Assembly (NCBI GenBank): GCA_963811365.1
Contig: CAWEQW010000005.1
Span: 1 to 64,000, forward strand
Direction of reading: 5' to 3'
DNA from: CAWEQW01 sp963811365
GTDB lineage: Bacteria; Actinomycetota; Actinomycetes; Propionibacteriales; Nocardioidaceae
Length of the DNA: 64,000 nt
Every line of letters begins with the position of its first letter. The stretch's first letter is position 1. The translations under genes and the position numbers were made by a program. Of the stretch, positions 7,887 through 16,000 are shown piece after piece. The notes beneath the pieces were generated by a model. That model was given only the letters and a program-made list of their open reading frames with translations. It searched no databases and was not told where the DNA came from.

Positions 7887-9425
7887 GTGCCCCGCTGCGG
7901 TTGACGGCCGAGTCGCTGCGGGAGGTCGCCCTGGACCAGGGGGTGTGCATCCGGCCGGTGATGCACGAGGTGTTCGACACGGTGACCGGGGGACGCAGCT
8001 GATCCCGACGCCGTGCGGCGCGACCCGGGAGAGCAAGTGCCCGCCGTGTGCGCAGAAGAACCGCCGGCTGCGGATGCAGCAGTGCCGGGAGGGCTGGCAC
8101 CTGGACGACGGAGCCGGAGCGCGAGACCGCGCCCGGCGACGACCCGGATGAGGAGGCAGCCGACGAGGCTGGTGCGAGGACGTGGCGTCTCGACGCCGGC
8201 GGGGCCGGTCGACGCGGCACCGCCAGGACGTGCCGGATCTGCCTCGGCTGCCGGTGGAGCAGCGGACGGTGGGGCAGGCGTTCACCAGTCGCGTCGGGGC
8301 GGACGTACCGGCCGAGCATGTTCCTGACGTTGACGCTGCCGTCGTACGGGCCGGTGACCGGCGACGGGCGCGCCGCGGGCGCGGGCGGTACGACTACCGG
8401 CGGGCGGCGCTGGACGCGATGCACTTCCCGAAGCTGGTGGACCGGTTCTGGCAGAACCTGCGTCGGGCGGCGGGCTACCAGGTGCAGTACTTCGCGGTGG
8501 TGGAGGAGCAGCGTCGGCTGGCTCCGCATCTGCATGCGGCGGTGCGGGGGGCGATCCCGCGGGCGGTGGTGCGGGAGGTGGCGGCGGCGACGTACCACCA
8601 GGTGTGGTGGCCGCCGTTCGAGGACGGTCGTGCACGAGGAGGTCCTGCCGGTGTGGCGGGACGGCGCCGGCTACGTCGACCCGGGCAGCGGGCGTGGTGC
8701 TGCCGACGTGGGATGAGGCGTTGGACGCGCTCGACGCGGACGAGGACGCCGCGCCGGCGCACGTGGTGCGGTTCGGGTCGCAGGTGGACCTGCAGGGGAT
8801 CCTCGAGACGGAGGATGACGCGGACCGGCGGGTGGCGTATCTGACGAAGTACCTGACGAAGTCGATCTCGGGGACCTGTGGCGAGCGAGGAGGAGCTGTC
8901 GCCGGCGCAGCAGCGGCATCTGCGTCGGTTGCAGCGTGAGGTGCGGTGGTTGCCGTGTTCGCCGCGGTGCTGGAACTGGCTGCGGTTCGGCGTGCAGCCG
9001 CAGGATGCGCGGCGAGGGGATGGTGCCTGGGTCGTGTCCGGGGAAGGCGCACGACCCGGAGAACCTGGGGTGTGGTGGTCGGCGGGTGCTGGTGTCGCGG
9101 AGGTGGACGGGCAAGACGTTGAAGGGGCATGCGGCGGACCGGGCCGAGGTGGTGCGGCAGGTGCTGGCGGCGGCGGGGATCGAGGTTGCCGGATGCGCAG
9201 CGGCTGGCGGCGGATGTGCGTCGGGCGGATGGGAGTGCCGCGGTTCGCGTGGACGGATCTGGGATCCGATGGACTTCGACGGTGCCGATGTACCGGCAGG
9301 TGATGACGCGGGCGATCGCGGAGCGGATGCGGTGGAAGGCGCAGTACGAGGCCGCGAAGGCGCTGCAGGTGACCGGCCGGGCTGAGGCCGTCGGTGAGGG
9401 TGACCGCCCGGATAGGCCGCCGTGA
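7883..9425 (+). pseudogene. RepSA-like rolling-circle replication initiator, heavily frameshifted
   Basis: GTG 7883 overlaps the WhiB-like stop by 4 nt. Segments in successive frames match the RepSA layout: SLREVALDQGVCIRPVMHEV; a cysteine motif KCPPCAQKNRRLRMQQCREG; MFLTLTLPSYGPVT; a HUH metal-binding motif in LAPHLHAAVRG (about 8519); the catalytic-tyrosine helix RRVAYLTKYLTKS (about 8829); and a late CSPRCWNWLRFGVQP. The end MRWKAQYEAAKALQVTGRAE lies before TGA 9425. At least nine frame changes are needed. RepSA lets such elements replicate after excision. The following 253 nt up to xis hold no gene I can support and could include the origin. Confidence 0.75.
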
Positions 9426-9678
9426 CAGCGCGGCTGACCAGAGCGCTTCGTCCTCCCCGATAGCCAGCCGATCCGTGGTCGTCGGTCTGGCTGTCAGGGG
9501 TGAGCGGAGCGAATCACGCAGTGACACGAAGTGCCCTTGACGGGCAGAGCGACGACCCGATCATCAGACGGCGGGGAGGACGGAGCCCCACCACGAGCAA
9601 TGTGGAGCGTGGCATGGAGCAGTACTTGTTCGGTCTTTCGCGCAGCCTCGTGAGGACCCGGCGGAGCTGCGCACGGTG

Positions 9679-9898
9679 GTGACGCCGAACATCTGGTTGC
9701 TGTCGGCGGAGGAGATCCCGCCGATCCTGTTCACGACTGAGGAGGTGGGTCGGCTGCTGCAGCGTCGGGAAGTGCCGGGTCTATGACCTGATCCGGCAGC
9801 GTGAGCTGCGGTCGGTGAAGGTCGGTGCCTCTCGTCGGGTCTCGGCGCGGGCGCTGAGGGAGTACGTGGAGCGGCTCGAGCTCGGTGAGCCGGCGTGA
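9679..9898 (+). pseudogene. Excisionase (Xis), MerR-like HTH, one frameshift
   Basis: GTG 9679 opens MTPNIWLLSAEEIPPILFTT and EEVGRLLQ. One surplus base near 9767 (CAGCGTCGGG where CAGGTCGGG is expected) shifts the frame and creates a TGA at 9785. Removing it restores VGKCRVYDLIRQRELRSVKV followed by GASRRVSARALREYVERL to TGA 9898, a textbook helix-turn-helix of the excisionase/HTH_17 type. The stop overlaps the GTG of int (GTGA). Xis directs the integrase towards excision. Confidence 0.75.
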
Positions 9899-11214
9899 GT
9901 CGGCGGGCAAGGCCAACGGCGAGGGCACGGTCTACGCTTCGGAAGGACGGCCGCTGGGAGGGCCGGCTGTACGTGACGGAGGCGGATGGTCGGCGGGTGC
10001 GCCGGTTCGTGTACGGCGCGCACGCGCAAGGAGGTCGAGTCGAAGCTGGTGGAGCTGCGGACCAGGGCGGACGCCGGGGTGCCGATGACGCCGGCGCATC
10101 TGACGGTGGAGGCGTATCTGAGGGAGTGGCTGGCGCAGATCGTCGGCACCGAGGGTGCGGCCGAACACGCTGGCGGCGTACGCGTTCCAGATCGACCGGT
10201 ACCTGGTGCCGGACCTGGGGCCGCGGCGGCTGGGCCGGCTGACGGCGCGGGAGGTGCGGCTGTACCTCGACAGCCTGAAGCGCCGCGGCGTCGGGGTCCG
10301 GACGATCCGGTACGTGCACGGGACGTTGCGTGCTGCGTTGGAGGACGCGGTGCGGGAGGAGCTGCTGGAGAAGAACGTGGCGAAGCTGGTGCGGCCGCCG
10401 GCGGTGCAGAGGAAGGAGCGGCAGCCGCTGACGTCGGAGGAGATCTCGTGCATTGCTGAAGGCGAACATGGGACGACCGGCTGCTATGCCGATGTTCGAT
10501 GGTGTTCGCCCTGCTGGGGCTGCGGCGGAGCGAGGTGCTCGGGTCTGCGGTGGGAGGACGTCGACCTCGAGGCGGGGATGCTGCTGGTGCGGCGCGGGCT
10601 ACACCGGGTGAGTGGTGAGCTGCGGGTGATGGAGACGAAGACGGTCCGGTCGCGGCGGACGATCCCGCTGCCGGAGGTGGTGACCGGCGGCGCTCCGGGA
10701 GCACCGGGTGGACCAGGAACGGGAGCGCAAGCAGCTGGCGGAGCGGTGGCCGGAGTCCGGGTTCGTCTTCACGTCGTCGGTGGGGACCCCGATCGACCCG
10801 GACAACTGCTCGAAGCTGGTGCGGGCGGCGATGACGCGTGCTGGCGTGCGGGTGGTGCGGTTGCACGACCTGCGGCACGGTGTGGTGTCGGTGCTGTTGA
10901 GCCTGGGGGTGCCGCCGCGCACGGTGATGGAGATCGCCGGGCACACGGGTCTGGAGATGACGATGAACGTCTACGGGCACGTGACCCTGGACGACAAGCG
11001 GGACGCGCTCGACCGGCTCAGCAGGTTCCTGGAGGAGGGCGGAATGACCGCACCTACTGTCGTCATCTACTGTCGTCATCCGGCTCTGCGAGGGCGGCGA
11101 CGATCACGTGATTTCGCGGCCGGGGATGCGAAAGCCCAGGTCAGACCGGGTCTGCCTGGGCTTCTCGGGTGGCGCGCTCGGAGGGATTCGAACCCCCAAC
11201 CTTCTGATCCGTAG
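9895..11214 (+). pseudogene. Tyrosine recombinase integrase of the AICE, frameshifted in its N-terminal two thirds
   Basis: Begins at GTG 9895. An AP2-like N-terminal segment (LRKDGRWEGRLYVTEADGRR, then TRKEVESKLVELRTRADAGV), a SAM-like core-binding domain (MRPNTLAAYAFQIDRYLVPD, from 10155) and the catalytic domain follow. Catalytic residues are recognisable: Arg in LRRSEVLG/LRWEDVD, HDLRH (10864), GHTG (10938) and Tyr in MNVYGHV (10966). Frame changes occur near 9945, 10025, 10160, 10450-10540 and 10690; from 10708 to the stop the frame is clean. The C-terminus runs on into the tRNA-Arg gene, stopping at 11214, probably because of a 13-bp duplication at 11054. Confidence 0.85.
11054..11079. 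repeat. Perfect 13-bp tandem duplication near int 3' end
   Basis: CTACTGTCGTCAT occurs twice head to tail (11054-11066 and 11067-11079). Thirteen is not a multiple of three, so the duplication changes the integrase C-terminal frame. Alternatively the two copies could be arm-type integrase binding sites next to the att site. Confidence 0.8.
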
Positions 11215-11245
11215 TCAGATGCTCTATCCGTTGAGCTACGAGCGC
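11174..11245 (-). tRNA. tRNA-Arg(ACG), AICE integration site
   Basis: A cloverleaf folds on the minus strand: acceptor stem GCGCTCG/CGAGCGC, D-arm GCTC/GAGC, anticodon stem TCTGA/TCAGA around loop CTACGGA (anticodon ACG), and T-arm GGGGG TTCGAAT CCCTC. CCA is not encoded. The 3' end faces the integrase gene, which overlaps it, so this is the attachment-site tRNA and remains intact. Confidence 0.95.
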
Positions 11246-11344
11246 TGGGCGTCGCACACTTTAGCGTGCGCCCCAGCCAGCACGAAATCGCCCAGGACAC
11301 GCCCCGGTGTGAGAGCGGCCGCCCGTAGTGGGTAGAGAGGTGTC

Positions 11345-12340
11345 ATGGAACATCGCCCCCTCGGCCGCACCGGCCGCACCGTGTCCGTCGTCGGCCTCGG
11401 CACCTGGCAGCTCGGCGCCGACTGGGGCGAGGTGTCGGAGGCGGACGCCCTCGCCGTGCTCCAGGCCGCTGCCGAGGAGGGCGTGGACCTCTTCGACACC
11501 GCCGACGTGTACGGCGACGGCCGCAGCGAGCAGGTCATCGGGCGCTTCCTGAAGGACAACCCCGGCACCGACATCACCGTGGCCACGAAGATGGGCCGGC
11601 GGATGGACCAGGTGCCGGAGAACTACGTGCTGGAGAACTTCCGCACGTGGACGGAGCGGTCCCGGCGCAACCTCGGCGTCGAGCGGCTCGACCTGGTGCA
11701 GCTGCACTGCCCGCCGACGGCCGTCTACACCGACGACGAGCTCTACGACGCGCTCGACACCCTCGTCGAGGACGGCGCCGTCGCCGGCTATGGCGTCAGC
11801 GTCGAGAAGGCCGAGGAGGCGCTCGCCGCCATCGCCCGCCCGCACGTCGCCACGGTGCAGATCATCGTGAACGCCTTCCGGCTCAAGCCGCTCGACCGGG
11901 TCCTCCCCGCGGCGGGCGAGGCCGGCGTCGGCATCATCGCGCGGGTGCCGCTGGCCTCGGGGCTGCTCAGCGGCAGGTACGACGCCGGCACCACGTTCGC
12001 GGAGAACGACCACCGCACCTTCAACCGGGACGGCAGCGCCTTCGACGTCGGCGAGACGTTCTCCGGGGTGGACTACGAGACCGGGCTGAAGGCCGCGAAG
12101 GAGTTCAGCCGGCTCGTCGAGGAGCACGGACCCGAGGGCGCCACGTCGGCACAGGCCGCCATCGCGTGGATCTGGCAGCATCCGGAGGTCTCGAGTGTGA
12201 TCCCTGGCGCGCGCAATGTCGACCAGGTCCGGTCCAACGCCGCCGCAGGCTCCGTGCCGGCGCTCGGCCGGGAGTTCCAGGACGGCGTTCGCCGGATCTA
12301 CGACACCTACCTGCGAGAGTCCATCCACCCGCGCTGGTGA
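11345..12340 (+). CDS. Aldo/keto reductase
   Basis: A 331-residue (alpha/beta)8 NADPH-dependent oxidoreductase. The catalytic tetrad is visible: Asp51 in DTADVYGDG, Tyr56, Lys82 in ATKMGRR and His121 in LVQLHCPP. The cofactor end has SSVIPGARNVDQVRSNAAA. The length and the LGRTG...VGLGTWQLG start fit the YajO/Tas-like branch that reduces aldehydes and ketones. It stands alone, about 100 nt from tRNA-Arg, and is the first undamaged chromosomal gene right of the element. The substrate is unknown. Confidence 0.92.
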   Translation: MEHRPLGRTGRTVSVVGLGTWQLGADWGEVSEADALAVLQAAAEEGVDLFDTADVYGDGRSEQVIGRFLKDNPGTDITVATKMGRRMDQVPENYVLENFRTWTERSRRNLGVERLDLVQLHCPPTAVYTDDELYDALDTLVEDGAVAGYGVSVEKAEEALAAIARPHVATVQIIVNAFRLKPLDRVLPAAGEAGVGIIARVPLASGLLSGRYDAGTTFAENDHRTFNRDGSAFDVGETFSGVDYETGLKAAKEFSRLVEEHGPEGATSAQAAIAWIWQHPEVSSVIPGARNVDQVRSNAAAGSVPALGREFQDGVRRIYDTYLRESIHPRW

Positions 12341-12711
12341 TCCGGCACGCCGGCACCCGAACCCGAGCCGACCGGCTGGCACGCCGGCACGGCGCGGCAC
12401 AACCCGCGGCTCGGCGGTAGGGTCGAAGGTCCGGAGGTGGCGGGAAATTTCGCGAACCATCGCGGCGGCCGCAGGAAGACCCACGGGCGTTGCGCCGTTG
12501 ATCGATCCAATAGCCCACACGAGGTCTTGTGAGTACATTCACTAGCACTTCCCCGGCGCCTCCGTGACACCGAGGCATACGGTGAGACAGACAACCCGTC
12601 ACCACATCGCCGTGGTGGCCACATATCTCCCCCCGACATCACCGGCCCCGACCGGTGACCGTCCGCCGTTGTCGGACGGTGGTGAATGCGCGAGAGGAAC
12701 CGGTTACGCCG
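12341..12711 (+). promoter_or_regulatory. Intergenic leader of pckG with a stem-loop
   Basis: No reading frame in these 371 nt convinces me. Just before the pckG ribosome binding site an 8-bp inverted repeat, ACCGTCCG (12658-12665) and CGGACGGT (12673-12680), would form a hairpin with a 7-nt loop. It could act in transcript processing or translation control of the PEP carboxykinase gene. I could not place a convincing -35/-10 pair. Confidence 0.4.
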
Positions 12712-14541
12712 ATGACCGCCGAGACGTCGATCGACACGACCCACGATAGTGCGCCCACGACCCACGAGGGGATCCTCTCCTGGGTGGCCGAGGTCGCCGA
12801 GCTGACCCAGCCGGACCAGGTGCACTGGTGCACCGGATCCGAGGACGAGTGGAAGGCGCTGACCGACGGGCTCGTCGCCGCCGGCACCTTCACGCCCCTG
12901 AACCCCGACAAGAAGGTCAACTCCTTCTGGGCGCGCACCGACCCGACCGACGTCGCGCGCGTCGAGGACCGGACCTACATCTGCTCGAAGGACGAGCGCG
13001 ACGCCGGACCCACCAACAACTGGATGGACCCCGGCGAGATGAAGGCGCTGATGACCGACCTCTACCGGGGGTCGATGCGCGGTCGCACGATGTACGTCAT
13101 CCCGTTCGTGATGGGCCACCTCGACACCGAGAAGCCGATGTTCGGGGTCGAGATCACCGACTCGCCGTACGTCGTGGTGTCGATGCGCGTGATGGCCCGG
13201 ATGGGCACCTCCGTGCTGCGTCGCATGGAGGAGCTCGACGCGTTCTTCGTGCCTGCGCTGCACTCCGTGGGCGCCCCGCTCGAGCCCGGCCAGCAGGACG
13301 TGCCGTGGCCGTGCAACGACACCAAGTACATCGTGCAGTTCCCCGAGGAGCGCGCGATCTGGTCCTACGGCTCCGGGTACGGCGGCAACTCGCTGCTCGG
13401 CAAGAAGTGCTACGCGCTCCGCATCGCCAGCGCCATCGCCCGCGACGAGGGCTGGATGGCCGAGCACATGCTGATCCTCAAGGTCACCAACCCCGAGGGC
13501 GTCGCCCGCTACCTGGCGGCGGCCTTCCCGAGCGCCTGCGGCAAGACCAACCTCGCCATGCTCGCGCCGACGGTTCCCGGCTGGAAGGTCGAGACCCTCG
13601 GCGACGACATCGCCTGGATGCGCATCGGCGAGGACGGCCGGCTCTACGCGGTGAACCCCGAGTACGGGTTCTTCGGCGTCGCGCCCGGCACCAACGGCAC
13701 CACGAACCCCAACGCGATACGCACCCTCGAGCGCGGCAACTCGCTGTTCACCAACGTCGCGCTCACCGAGGACGGCGACGTCTGGTGGGAGGGCATGGAG
13801 AACCCGCCGGCCCACGCGACGTCATGGAAGGGCGAGCCCTGGACGCCTGACTCCGACGAGCTCTCCAGCCACCCGAACAGCCGCTACTGCACGCCGATCA
13901 AGCAGTGCCCCATCCTGGCTCCCGAGTACGAGGACCCGAAGGGCGTGCCGATCGACGCCATCCTGTTCGGCGGCCGGCGCAAGACGACGGTCCCGCTGGT
14001 CACCGAGGCTCGCGACTGGACGCACGGCACCTTCATGGGCGCCACCCTGAGCTCCGAGACGACCGCGGCCGCCACCGGCCAGGTCGGTGTCGTACGACGG
14101 GACCCGATGGCGATGCTGCCGTTCATCGGCTACAACGCCGGCGACTACCTGAACCACTGGATCACCATGGGGAAGGAGAACGACCCGGCGAAGATGCCGC
14201 ACATCTTCTACGTGAACTGGTTCCGGCGCAACGACGACGGCAGCTTCCTGTGGCCCGGGTTCAGCGAGAACAGCCGGGTGATCAAGTGGATCATGGAGCG
14301 GCTCGACGGCACCGCCGACGCGGTGGAGACCCCGATCGGCTTCGTGCCGACCACGGACGCGCTCGACGTCGACGGACTCGACCTGACCCGTGAGCAGGTC
14401 GAGGAGGCGCTGGCGGTCGACGTCGAGGAGTGGAAGGCCGAGATCCCGCAGATCTCCGAGTGGTTCGAGAGGTTCGGCGACGAGCTGCCGACGGTGCTCT
14501 GGACCGAGCTCGACAGCCTCAAGGCGCGGCTCGGCGGCTGA
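12712..14541 (+). CDS. pckG: Phosphoenolpyruvate carboxykinase (GTP)
   Basis: Converts oxaloacetate and GTP to phosphoenolpyruvate, GDP and CO2, the first committed step of gluconeogenesis. The hallmark of the GTP-dependent class, FPSACGKTNLAML, with its reactive Cys in the P-loop lies near residue 275. Other class motifs are present: GSGYGGNSLLGKKCYALRIA, and WFRRNDDGSFLWPGF towards the C-terminus. ATG 12712 (609 residues, AGAGGAA upstream) matches the family length. A longer GTG 12682 start is possible. Monocistronic, followed by a short gap and then a regulator. Confidence 0.97.
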   Translation: MTAETSIDTTHDSAPTTHEGILSWVAEVAELTQPDQVHWCTGSEDEWKALTDGLVAAGTFTPLNPDKKVNSFWARTDPTDVARVEDRTYICSKDERDAGPTNNWMDPGEMKALMTDLYRGSMRGRTMYVIPFVMGHLDTEKPMFGVEITDSPYVVVSMRVMARMGTSVLRRMEELDAFFVPALHSVGAPLEPGQQDVPWPCNDTKYIVQFPEERAIWSYGSGYGGNSLLGKKCYALRIASAIARDEGWMAEHMLILKVTNPEGVARYLAAAFPSACGKTNLAMLAPTVPGWKVETLGDDIAWMRIGEDGRLYAVNPEYGFFGVAPGTNGTTNPNAIRTLERGNSLFTNVALTEDGDVWWEGMENPPAHATSWKGEPWTPDSDELSSHPNSRYCTPIKQCPILAPEYEDPKGVPIDAILFGGRRKTTVPLVTEARDWTHGTFMGATLSSETTAAATGQVGVVRRDPMAMLPFIGYNAGDYLNHWITMGKENDPAKMPHIFYVNWFRRNDDGSFLWPGFSENSRVIKWIMERLDGTADAVETPIGFVPTTDALDVDGLDLTREQVEEALAVDVEEWKAEIPQISEWFERFGDELPTVLWTELDSLKARLGG

Positions 14542-14657
14542 CCCGCAGCACGCCTGACCGACGGCCCCATCCCTTGTGGGTGGGGCCGTTCGTCATGTCC
14601 GGGAGGATCCGCGACGGGGTCTGCGGCATACTGGCCAACGACGTATCGGGAGGACCG

Positions 14658-15662
14658 TTGCCACACGATTTCGGCTCGGAGGACCGCCACCTCTTCGAGA
14701 CCATTGCTGCGCAGCTCTACCAGCAGGTCGTCGAGATGGGCTCGATGGACGCCTCCGACCCGGCCCTGGTGGACAACGAGCAGGTCGGCGCGGCCTGCAA
14801 GCTGCTCGTCGACATCGGACTGCTGGTGCTCGACGCCGGCACCAGCCGCTACTACCCGCTGGACCCCGCAGCGGTGCAGTCGCAGATCGTCGTACCGCTC
14901 GGCCGGCACGGCACGGAGCTGCTCGACGAGTCCGCCAAGTGGGCCGACGCCTTCTCCTCGCTGTCCCACCTCTACCGGCAGTCCGCGGTCCGCGAGCGGC
15001 CGATCGTCGAGCTGCGGGGGTCCGAGCGGATCAACAAGTTCATCCAGGCCGCGCTGGCCGACTGCCGCCACGAGCTGCTCACCGCACAGCCGCGCGGTCG
15101 GCGCCCCGAGCGAGTGCTGGCCGAGGCCGTGCACCGCGATCTCCAGGTGCTCGACCGGGGCGTCGCGATGCGCACCCTCTATCAGCACGCCGCCCGGCAC
15201 AGCCCCGCCACCCGGGACTACGTGATCCAGGTGTCGCAGCGCGGCGCCGAGGTCCGCACCCTGGACGAGTTCTTCAACCGGCTGATCGTGATGGACCGGC
15301 GGATGGCGATCATCCCCGGCGAGGACGGCGACCGAACGGCGGTGGCGATCCACGAGCGGTCACTGGTGTCGTACCTGGTGGACATCTTCGAGCGCTCCTG
15401 GGAACGGGCCCGGCCGTTCACCAACAACGAGGCCCAGGTGCACCGCGACATCGCCACCGACATCCGCAACATGACGATCCGGATGCTCGTCGAGGGGCAC
15501 AGCGACCCGGCGAGCGCGAAGCGGCTGGGCATCAGCACCCGCACGTACGCGGCCTACATCGCAGCGCTCAAGGAGGAGTACGCCGTGCAGACGAGGTTCC
15601 AGCTCGGCTACGCGATGGGTCGCAACGAGGCGGAGCAGCCGGCCGGCCCGCTGGACGCCTGA
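14658..15662 (+). CDS. Helix-turn-helix transcriptional regulator (LuxR-like C-terminal HTH)
   Basis: A 334-residue protein if translation starts at TTG 14658, chosen because GGGAGG lies 5-6 nt upstream; an earlier ATG at 14595 lacks such a site. The N-terminal 60 residues look like a winged-helix (ETIAAQLYQQVVEMGSM..). A central PLD/TrmB-like region carries the conserved stretch RGVAMRTLYQHAARHSPATR. The C-terminus has TIRMLVEGHSDPASAKRLGI and STRTYAAYIAALKEEY, a degenerate LuxR-type HTH. Proteins of this build are common in actinobacteria, often as orphan regulators. The target is unknown. A strong terminator follows 38 nt after the stop. Confidence 0.75.
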   Translation: MPHDFGSEDRHLFETIAAQLYQQVVEMGSMDASDPALVDNEQVGAACKLLVDIGLLVLDAGTSRYYPLDPAAVQSQIVVPLGRHGTELLDESAKWADAFSSLSHLYRQSAVRERPIVELRGSERINKFIQAALADCRHELLTAQPRGRRPERVLAEAVHRDLQVLDRGVAMRTLYQHAARHSPATRDYVIQVSQRGAEVRTLDEFFNRLIVMDRRMAIIPGEDGDRTAVAIHERSLVSYLVDIFERSWERARPFTNNEAQVHRDIATDIRNMTIRMLVEGHSDPASAKRLGISTRTYAAYIAALKEEYAVQTRFQLGYAMGRNEAEQPAGPLDA

Positions 15663-15700
15663 ACGGCGGGCGCCCGCCGTACAGCGGAGGGCCACGCATA

Positions 15701-15739
15701 AATGCGAGGGCAGTCATCCTTGATGACTGCCCTCGCATT
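15701..15739. terminator. Perfect 18-bp stem terminator
   Basis: AATGCGAGGGCAGTCATC (15701-15718) and its exact complement (15722-15739) flank a CTT loop. It lies between the convergent regulator gene and the small secreted-peptide gene and could stop transcription from both sides. A U-tract is absent, as is usual in actinobacteria. Confidence 0.9.
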
Positions 15740-15742
15740 GGT

Positions 15743-15815
15743 TGAGACGGGCCGGGGGGGATTGGCTCTGGAACGGAACGGCCGGGGGGGGTTGGCTCGC
15801 TCGGTTCCCGTCTCA
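15743..15815. repeat. G-rich direct repeats enclosed by an inverted repeat
   Basis: GCCGGGGGGG followed by (A/G)TTGGCTC occurs at 15751-15768 and 15781-15798, a 30-nt period. The pair is enclosed by TGAGACGGG (15743-15751) and CCCGTCTCA (15807-15815). It lies just downstream of the small secreted peptide's stop. Function is unknown: a second hairpin terminator or a G-rich structured element. Confidence 0.7.
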
Positions 15816-15838
15816 GGTCTACGGGTCGGGGGTGCTGC

Positions 15839-16000
15839 TCAGCCCCAGCCGGTGTCGTAGCGGGACGTGGTGGTGCCGCCGCTCACGCTGCCGTGGTCCG
15901 GCTTCGCAGCGGTGGCGGGGGCGCTCGTGGTGACGATCACGAGCGCGGTGGCCGCGAGAGCGCCCGCGACCCACTTGACGGCTGCTCGGGTCTTGTCCAT
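15839..16000 (-). CDS. Small secreted peptide (53 residues)
   Basis: ATG 16000 has GAGG 5 nt upstream and the frame ends at TGA 15839. The product has a basic start (MDKTRAAVK), a hydrophobic core (WVAGALAATALVIVTT) and an APATAA signal-peptidase site near residue 32. That leaves a mature peptide of about 21 residues (KPDHGSVSGG... ending YDTGWG). High third-position GC supports translation. I do not recognise a family. The Gly/Ser/Thr-rich tail with an aromatic C-terminus would suit a cell-wall-associated or signalling peptide; that is inference. Confidence 0.7.
   Translation of the reverse strand: MDKTRAAVKWVAGALAATALVIVTTSAPATAAKPDHGSVSGGTTTSRYDTGWG

Larger units (their letters stand above)
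1..11214. mobile_element. AICE (pSAM2-type integrative and conjugative element), left end outside window
   Basis: The order int-xis-repSA-WhiB-like-traSA-spd-like genes-GntR-Nudix is the known backbone of actinomycete integrative and conjugative elements. Int ends at the 3' end of tRNA-Arg (11174-11245), so the element lies to the left of that tRNA. I looked for a second copy of the tRNA 3' end (the att core) between 1 and 11100 and found none, so the distal att site should lie left of position 1. That would make the three-gene ATPase operon at 1-3488 cargo; this boundary is inference. The backbone from 4237 to about 10700 is interrupted by many single-base frameshifts. Confidence 0.8.

Noticed and set aside
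5082..8285. A 1067-residue minus-strand open frame across the AICE
   Set aside because: It is Arg/Pro/Ser-rich antisense of traSA and repSA with no motif; a shadow of the GC-rich coding strand.
4237..10700. Programmed frameshifting as explanation for the broken AICE genes
   Set aside because: Shifts are too many, in both directions, and at sites without slippery heptamers; error or decay is simpler.
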